Below are positions 59,613 to 64,000 of a DNA stretch of 64,000 nucleotides, piece after piece (position 1 is the stretch's first letter; the number at the start of each line of letters is the position of its first letter). This DNA comes from Streptococcus parasanguinis. Lineage in GTDB: Bacteria > Bacillota > Bacilli > Lactobacillales > Streptococcaceae. The position numbers and the translations under genes are program-made. The stretch covers positions 62,001 to 126,000 of the forward strand of contig CAJJKY010000005.1 of the NCBI GenBank assembly GCA_905188195.1. Direction: 5' to 3'. The notes below the pieces were generated by a model, which was not told the DNA's origin, did no database searches, and saw nothing but the letters and a program-made list of their open reading frames with translations.

Positions 59613-60546
59613 TGGCACTCTCCTTTTCTTCTAGCTTACATCCTTGGGTACTTCCACGACGACGCATTTCAGTTTCAATAGCGTTTAGGACTTCCCATTT
59701 GTTGAGGCTCCACATGGGACCAATTAGCATATCACGAGGCGCATCCCCTGTAATCCGGTGGATGACGATATGTTTGGGGATAATCTCTAACTGGTCACAG
59801 ATGACCTTGACATATTCCTCCTGGCTCATGAGTTGGAGGCGCCCTTCATGATAGTCTCGTTGCATGCGTGTATTGGTCATCAAATGCAAAAGATGCAACT
59901 TGATCCCATCAATTTCATTATCGGTCACACAACGGCGAACATTTTCCACCATCATCTCATGTGTTTCCCCCGGAAGGCCATTGATCAAATGAGATACGAT
60001 CTCAGCCTTAGGCACCTGTTGGCGAATCCGCTTGACTGTTTCAACGTAGAGGTCATAACTATGGGCCCGATTGATTAATTGAGACGTCGCTTCATAAGTC
60101 GTCTGAAGCCCCAACTCAATCGTCACATGCATGCGCTCGGTCAGCTCTGCTAGATAGGCCAAGGTATCATCTGGTAAACAATCCGGACGCGTACCGATGT
60201 TGATTCCTACCACTCCTGGTTCATTGATGGCCTGTTCATACCGCTCTCGAATGACTTCCACTTTCTCGTGGGTATTGGTGAAATTTTGAAAATAGACCAG
60301 GTACTTCTTCACATCTGGCCATTTCCGATGCATAAAGTCAATCTCTTTGTAAAATTGTTCTCGAATCGGAGCTTCTGGGGCCACAATGGCATCTCCTGAA
60401 CCTGAGACCGTGCAAAAAGTACAGCCACCATGGGCGACTGTTCCGTCACGATTAGGACAATCAAAGCCTGCATCAATAGGGACTTTAAAGGTCTTTTCTC
60501 CAAATAAGGTTCGATAATAATCATTCAAGGTATTGTAGGATTTCAT
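59596..60546 (-). CDS. ytqA: TIGR01212-type radical SAM protein (YtqA-like)
   Basis: The 316 residues from the ATG at 60546 (MKSYNTLNDYYRTLFGEKTF) carry the cluster cysteines C30, C42 and C45 in DCPNRDGTVAHGGCTFC. GIKLHLLHLMTNTRM and IVIHRITGDAPRDMLIGP follow. The pair with the YtqB-like methyltransferase is conserved in Firmicutes. An upstream in-frame ATG lies inside the -10 and cannot be used from this promoter. Confidence 0.88.
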   Translation of the reverse strand: MKSYNTLNDYYRTLFGEKTFKVPIDAGFDCPNRDGTVAHGGCTFCTVSGSGDAIVAPEAPIREQFYKEIDFMHRKWPDVKKYLVYFQNFTNTHEKVEVIRERYEQAINEPGVVGINIGTRPDCLPDDTLAYLAELTERMHVTIELGLQTTYEATSQLINRAHSYDLYVETVKRIRQQVPKAEIVSHLINGLPGETHEMMVENVRRCVTDNEIDGIKLHLLHLMTNTRMQRDYHEGRLQLMSQEEYVKVICDQLEIIPKHIVIHRITGDAPRDMLIGPMWSLNKWEVLNAIETEMRRRGSTQGCKLEEKESANASTT

Positions 60547-60553
60547 ACCCTTC

Positions 60554-60596
60554 ATTATAGCAAAAAAAGAGTCGAACTCAAAACACGAGTCCAACT
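60554..60596 (-). promoter_or_regulatory. PAP2 terminator fused with ytqA-like promoter
   Basis: On the minus strand, AGTTGGACTC/GAGTTCGACT (60596-60570, with G-U pairs) is followed by TTTTTTT. The -35 TTGAGT (60581-60576) lies in the hairpin's loop and right arm. The -10 TATAAT (60559-60554) follows the T run, spacer 16 bp. Confidence 0.75.
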
Positions 60597-60608
60597 CCTA
60601 GTTGTTAG

Positions 60609-61259
60609 TTATTTTTGCTTCCCTGTAAAGCGCCATTGAAACCGTAAGCGATCGTACAAGGGGTACTCAAATTGCAAGACAGCAAGGCCCAAAATCATAC
60701 TGCCGAGAACGTCTGATGGATAGTGGACCCCGACATAAATACGGGAGACCACAATGGTCACAATTCCCATAACCAGCAAGCCTTGAAGACAATAGCGGGC
60801 TGTTTTATGTTTTACATGCTGGCCGATCACGAGGATCAAGCTTCCCAAAACAAGGCTAGACGCCAGTGAATGACCACTTGGAAAAGAAAAGCCTTTTTCC
60901 TCTACTAGATGAAGAATACTTGGTCTCGGTCTCTGGTAGATATTCTTTAGAAGAAGAACCAAAAGACCAGTCAATACCAGATTGCTCCCCAGAAAGAGGG
61001 CTTCGCTGTACCATTTCTTATAGGCAAAGATCGCCAGCAGAAGACCCACCCAGATGACAATGATCTTGGTATCCATGACGTGGGTCACCTTGGTAAAGAA
61101 GGCCGTCAGTGTTGCAGGCAGATCGCCTCGAATAGCAGATTGAATCGTGCTATCAAAGCCTGTTAATTGTTGCGGGTAAAAGCGAATCACATACCCGAGA
61201 ATGACAAAAAAGAGAAGGGCGAAGCTTGCCTTCGCCCAATGTTGTTGTTTATTTTTCAT
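60609..61259 (-). CDS. PAP2 family membrane phosphatase
   Basis: The 216 residues have about six helices, with the phosphatase motifs K105..RP (KNIYQRPRPS), PSGH at 127-130 and SRIYVGVHYPSD at 172-183, all catalytic residues intact. The active site of PAP2 enzymes usually faces outside. It overlaps ribU by 11 bp and so falls under the FMN riboswitch. It may act on lipid pyrophosphates or on flavin phosphates (inference). Confidence 0.92.
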   Translation of the reverse strand: MKNKQQHWAKASFALLFFVILGYVIRFYPQQLTGFDSTIQSAIRGDLPATLTAFFTKVTHVMDTKIIVIWVGLLLAIFAYKKWYSEALFLGSNLVLTGLLVLLLKNIYQRPRPSILHLVEEKGFSFPSGHSLASSLVLGSLILVIGQHVKHKTARYCLQGLLVMGIVTIVVSRIYVGVHYPSDVLGSMILGLAVLQFEYPLYDRLRFQWRFTGKQK

Positions 61260-61806
61260 ATTTTTTCAAAATCGGTTGCAATAAGGTATAGATCAACCCA
61301 AATGCGATGGCCCAAATCACCCCTTCGATCAGGTTAAACGGTGCAACCATTGCGGCTAAATAGTGGACAAGCCCTAGTGTTTTCGAAATATCATAGTTCA
61401 TAAAACGAGCATACAAAGGGATTGCATAGACATAGTTCACCAATACCATCGTGATACTCAAGCTGATCGTTCCAACAATCGTTGCCAGGACAAATCGACC
61501 ATGGGTTCGTTCCTTGTTCCAAATCCATGCAAAAGCAAGAACAAAAACAAGAACTCCAATGATATTGATTGGTAATCCGATCAAGGTTTCAAGCCCCTTA
61601 TTATTAAGGGCTAACTTAAGGACAGATCGGATCAAGGTCACCCAAACGGCACTTTTAAAATCCAACAGGACCAAGGCCAACAAAATGGCGATGATACTCA
61701 AATCAATTTTGAAGAAATCTATCAAGAAAGAAAATTGATAGAACATCAAAATAAAAGATAAAGCGGATAAAACAGCCACTAGGGTCAGTTTACGTGTATT
61801 TGTCAT
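61249..61806 (-). CDS. ribU: Riboflavin ECF transporter S component
   Basis: The 185 residues from the ATG at 61806, preceded by TGGAGGAA, have five to six helices, starting MTNTRKLTLVAVLSALSFIL. RibU-like features are MVLVNYVYAIPLYARFMNYD and MVAPFNLIEGVIWAI. It binds riboflavin and uses the shared ECF energising module, which is elsewhere. The FMN riboswitch upstream strongly supports the substrate. Confidence 0.95.
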   Translation of the reverse strand: MTNTRKLTLVAVLSALSFILMFYQFSFLIDFFKIDLSIIAILLALVLLDFKSAVWVTLIRSVLKLALNNKGLETLIGLPINIIGVLVFVLAFAWIWNKERTHGRFVLATIVGTISLSITMVLVNYVYAIPLYARFMNYDISKTLGLVHYLAAMVAPFNLIEGVIWAIAFGLIYTLLQPILKKYEK

Positions 61807-61812
61807 AACAGG

Positions 61813-61840
61813 TTCCTCCAATTTTTTAAAAATTAGAGAA
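61813..61840 (-). promoter_or_regulatory. Hairpin that can hide the ribU ribosome site
   Basis: On the minus strand, TTCTCTAATTTTT can pair with AAAAATTGGAGGAA, burying the GGAGGA ribosome site in a stem of about 13 bp with G-U pairs. Confidence 0.55.
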
Positions 61841-62027
61841 GCTGGAAAGACGTCTACTCCATCATTCTACTCTAAACTATTTAAACAAAGCTTAAACTAG
61901 AAAATATTCTAGTTACTTTAGCTGGTCTCCATCGAAACATGCCGTTAGTCAGTCTTAGACCCTAACGTTCCATTTTCATGCATCAGCTCTAAACAGATCA
62001 GAATAGATGTCAGTCTATTCGTCTCTC

Positions 62028-62172
62028 GTCTTCTCCCATCCAGACTATACTGTCGGTTGTGGAGTCACACCACATCAGCTTGCGCTCGCGGACTTCTTTT
62101 AGAGTATGGAAAAGAACATTTCCTAGTAAAAGTCACCGCCGGTCGGGAATTACACCCTGCCCTGAAGACCCT
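62028..62172 (-). promoter_or_regulatory. FMN riboswitch (RFN element)
   Basis: Conserved blocks on the minus strand in order: TCAGGGCAGGGTG, AATTCCCGACCGGCGGTGA, AAGTCCGCGAGCG, GCTGATGTGGTG, CCGACAGTATAGTCTGGATG and GGGAGAAGACGAG. This is the complete RFN aptamer ahead of ribU. The 61841-62027 segment holds further hairpins (CGTTAG/CTAACG, ACTAGAA/TTCTAGT) but no clear terminator. Confidence 0.97.
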
Positions 62173-62175
62173 TTT

Positions 62176-62204
62176 ATGATAACAAAAAAAACTTGCCTAG
62201 GCAA
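62176..62204 (-). promoter_or_regulatory. ribU promoter
   Basis: TTGCCT (62204-62199) and TATCAT (62181-62176), 17 bp apart on the minus strand. The -35 is part of the trmL terminator hairpin, and the RNA would start at the edge of the aptamer. Confidence 0.65.
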
Positions 62205-62210
62205 GTTTTT
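62187..62210 (-). terminator. Terminator of trmL
   Basis: AAAACTTGCC/GGCAAGTTTT with almost no loop, T run on the minus strand, 44 bp past the trmL stop. Confidence 0.8.
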
Positions 62211-62253
62211 GTAACGTCATGGATTACATCGTTCGGGTTTTAATTTTTCGTTC

Positions 62254-62796
62254 TTATTTGAGCTTGTCGTGCTCATAACGATGGCTCAACTCCAGCCCCT
62301 TAAAACCTTGCTGGCGGAGTGCCTCATAGACAATCATGCAGACAGTATTGGAGACATTTAAACTACGGACATGCTCATCATTCATCGGAATGCGAATGGC
62401 CTTCTCCTCGTGCTGGCGCATAAAATCTTCCGGCAAACCTTTATCCTCGCGTCCAAACAAGAAATAATGGGACTTCCCATCCTGATAAGAAACATCCGAA
62501 TAGGTCTGATTTGCAAACTTGGACACTAGGTGTACCTGACCGTCGCGCGCCGCTTCCATAAACTCTTCCAGGCTATCATAAAAGCGGACATCCAGCTTGT
62601 CCCAATAATCAAGTCCTGCTCGCTTCATTTTGCGATCATCGATCGGAAAAGCCATGGGGCGAATGATATGTAAGGGGGAATTGGTCGCCGCACAAGTCCG
62701 TGCAATATTTCCCGTATTTTGTGGAATCTGAGGTTGGAACAAGACGATGTGGTTTTGAGCAGCTGACTCTTGGTAGTCCAGTTCTTCAATATTCAT
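62254..62796 (-). CDS. trmL: tRNA (cytidine(34)-2'-O)-methyltransferase
   Basis: SPOUT-fold enzyme that methylates the wobble ribose of certain leucine tRNAs. The 180 residues have IVLFQPQIPQNTGNIARTCA near the N-terminus, the knot motifs FLFGREDKGLPEDFM and RIPMNDEHVRSLNVSNTV. The ATG at 62796 has only a weak ribosome site. A leader with its own terminator precedes the gene. Confidence 0.95.
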   Translation of the reverse strand: MNIEELDYQESAAQNHIVLFQPQIPQNTGNIARTCAATNSPLHIIRPMAFPIDDRKMKRAGLDYWDKLDVRFYDSLEEFMEAARDGQVHLVSKFANQTYSDVSYQDGKSHYFLFGREDKGLPEDFMRQHEEKAIRIPMNDEHVRSLNVSNTVCMIVYEALRQQGFKGLELSHRYEHDKLK

Positions 62797-62813
62797 ACTC
62801 GATCTCTTTCTGA

Positions 62814-62916
62814 TAAAAAAATAGCCACACTGCCCGGAGTCAAGCTCAGCAAACAGCGTGGTTACAGCTTCATTAACTTAACTCACAACAGGTTTGAGGT
62901 AAATCAACGAAGGTAC
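62814..62916 (-). ncRNA. Structured leader or small RNA upstream of trmL
   Basis: From the predicted start near 62916, the RNA of about 100 nt folds into a long imperfect stem (CTTCGTTGATTTACCTCA with TGAGTTAAGTTAATGAAG). A hairpin CCACGCTG/CAGTGTGG followed by TATTTTTTTA (62863-62814) completes it. That terminator lies 18 nt before the trmL start. It could be an attenuator or a free small RNA. It matches no riboswitch class that I recognise. Confidence 0.65.
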
Positions 62917-62922
62917 TTTCTA

Positions 62923-62950
62923 AGTATAACACTTTTGAAGCTCCTGTCAA
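62923..62950 (-). promoter_or_regulatory. Promoter of the trmL leader
   Basis: TTGACA (62950-62945) and TATACT (62928-62923), spacer 16 bp on the minus strand, a near-consensus promoter. The remaining gap 62951-63129 shows no gene. Confidence 0.8.
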
Positions 62951-63129
62951 TAGTTTTTTTAGATTTTTTTAAGAAACTTTATCAAAGTTTTCAATCCCTC
63001 CTAGCTCTACTCTTTTGACGATTTCTCCTACTTGTTCTTAGCTTCTCAAAATTCCACCAGAAAATCCTTAAAAAAGATGAATTTTTCTTGAAAATAGAGT
63101 ATGATAGAAGCATACTCTGGAGGTATTCT

Positions 63130-64000
63130 ATGAAAATTATTGTTGTTGGTGGAGGAAAGGTCGGAACGGCCCTTTGTCGTTCTCTCGTTGCTGAAAACCA
63201 CGATGTTATTTTGATCGAAAAAGACGAATCCGTTCTTAACCATATTACCAAACGGTTTGATATCATTGGAATTTTAGGAAATGGGGCAAACTTCAAGATC
63301 TTGGAGCAAGCAGATGTTGAAGACTGCGACATCTTCATTTCCATGACCGAGTACGACGAGGTTAACATGGTCTCTGCTGTTTTGGCTAAAAAAATGGGAG
63401 CCAAAGAGACTATCGTTCGGGTGCGGAATCCGGAATATTCCAATTCCTACTTCAAGGAAAAAAATATCTTGGGCTTCTCCCTAGTTGTCAATCCTGAATT
63501 GCTGACAGCTCGCTATATTGCCAATATCATTGACTTCCCAAATGCCCTTTCTGTGGAGCATTTTGCCAATGGCCGAGTTGCCTTGATGGAATTTAAAATC
63601 AAGCCAGATAGCAATCTCTGCAATATGAGTCTATCCCAATTCCGGAAGAAATACGGAAATGTCATTGTTTGTGCAATCGAGCGTGGCAACGAACTCACCA
63701 TTCCAAACGGAGACTTTGTCTTGCAACCTCAAGACAAGATTTTCGTAACAGGTAATCGGATCGAGGTCGTTCTCTTCCACAACAATGTTCGCCCTCAGGT
63801 CATTAAGAGCATGATGATCATTGGTGCTGGGAAAATTGCCTATTACCTACTCAACATTCTTCAAGATGTGCGCCGCAAGATCGATCTCAAGGTCTTAGAG
63901 GTCAATCGCGAACGGGCGGAATTCTTTAGTCAGGAATTTCCTGATCTCTATGTCGTCCATGGAGACGGAACTGCTAAAGACATTCTTTTAGAAGAGAGTG
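63130..64000 (+). CDS. trkA: Trk potassium uptake regulatory protein TrkA (3' end cut by window edge)
   Basis: The first 290 codons are present of an expected 450. The N-terminal RCK domain starts MKIIVVGGGKVGTALCRSLV with the dinucleotide-binding loop GGGKVG. TrkA_C follows near 140-220, and a second RCK domain starts MMIIGAGKIAYYLL. TrkA gates the TrkH K+ channel in response to nucleotides. CTGGAGG lies before the ATG. Confidence 0.95.
   Translation, partial: MKIIVVGGGKVGTALCRSLVAENHDVILIEKDESVLNHITKRFDIIGILGNGANFKILEQADVEDCDIFISMTEYDEVNMVSAVLAKKMGAKETIVRVRNPEYSNSYFKEKNILGFSLVVNPELLTARYIANIIDFPNALSVEHFANGRVALMEFKIKPDSNLCNMSLSQFRKKYGNVIVCAIERGNELTIPNGDFVLQPQDKIFVTGNRIEVVLFHNNVRPQVIKSMMIIGAGKIAYYLLNILQDVRRKIDLKVLEVNRERAEFFSQEFPDLYVVHGDGTAKDILLEES

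Noticed and set aside
62814..62916. preQ1 or PyrR-type element before trmL
   Set aside because: The conserved cores of those classes are not seen in the leader.

Overview
The window looks like core chromosome of an oral streptococcus of the mitis/sanguinis group, most like the S. parasanguinis/S. australis neighbourhood. This rests on protein families and remembered gene order, not on a database search. Streptococcal block orders include rplK-rplA, pyrH-frr-cvfB, tmk-holB-yabA-rsmI, upp-clpP-ylbG-livJHMGF, murE beside a YtgP flippase, and an L-Lys-type MurE. I see no prophage, CRISPR array, rRNA, tRNA or intact insertion sequence.

Layout: 1-7.6 kb holds an acetyltransferase (cut by the left edge), alanine dehydrogenase, PhoH, YozE-like, CvfB, frr, pyrH, rplA-rplK and a DUF3397-like protein. 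7.7-12.9 kb holds a P-type ATPase, a VOC protein and FtsK. 13.0-16.5 kb is an accessory-looking operon of four unrecognised membrane proteins, two of them paralogous. 16.6-26.4 kb carries an EamA transporter, lipoprotein rotamase SlrA, an ABC-F protein, an ArsC/Spx-like protein, Ogt, GNAT, rsmI-yabA-holB-tmk, a YitT protein and a CBS-ACT protein. 26.5-33.1 kb is livFGMHJ, ylbG, clpP and upp. 33.3-42.1 kb has M-box-controlled mgtA, two PLP enzymes of sulfur amino acid metabolism, and the divergent pair ytgP/murE. 42.1-51 kb has two small cell-wall-neighbourhood genes, ppaC, pflA, an LPXTG-anchored nuclease, a treR remnant and trpXYZ-type transport genes. 51.3-64 kb has a CNNM/CorC-type protein, an Mga-like regulator, an AI-2E family protein, an ABC ATPase, a Na+/H+ antiporter operon with ytqB/ytqA-like genes, an FMN-riboswitch operon (ribU-PAP2), trmL and the start of trkA.

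Regulation is unusually legible. Visible elements are an M-box (mgtA), an FMN riboswitch (ribU), a CtsR operator on the clpP -35, a CodY-type box inside the livJ promoter, a perfect MET-box upstream of metC, and cre-like sites overlapping the -35 of the nuclease and CBS-ACT genes. There are structured leaders with terminators in front of trpX and trmL. murE and the radical-SAM gene have promoters whose -10 sits 6-7 nt before the start codon, predicting leaderless mRNAs. The murE and ytgP promoters share one -35 region.

Two dispersed non-coding repeat families lie only between genes: family A (about 133 bp, three copies, inverted ends) and family B (about 177 bp, four copies, three hairpins). 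Both look like non-autonomous mobile repeats. No clearly new multi-gene system is proven. The best candidates for new biology are the four-gene membrane operon, the trmL and trpX leaders, the two repeat families, the shared leaderless murE/ytgP promoter, and a PAP2 phosphatase under an FMN riboswitch.
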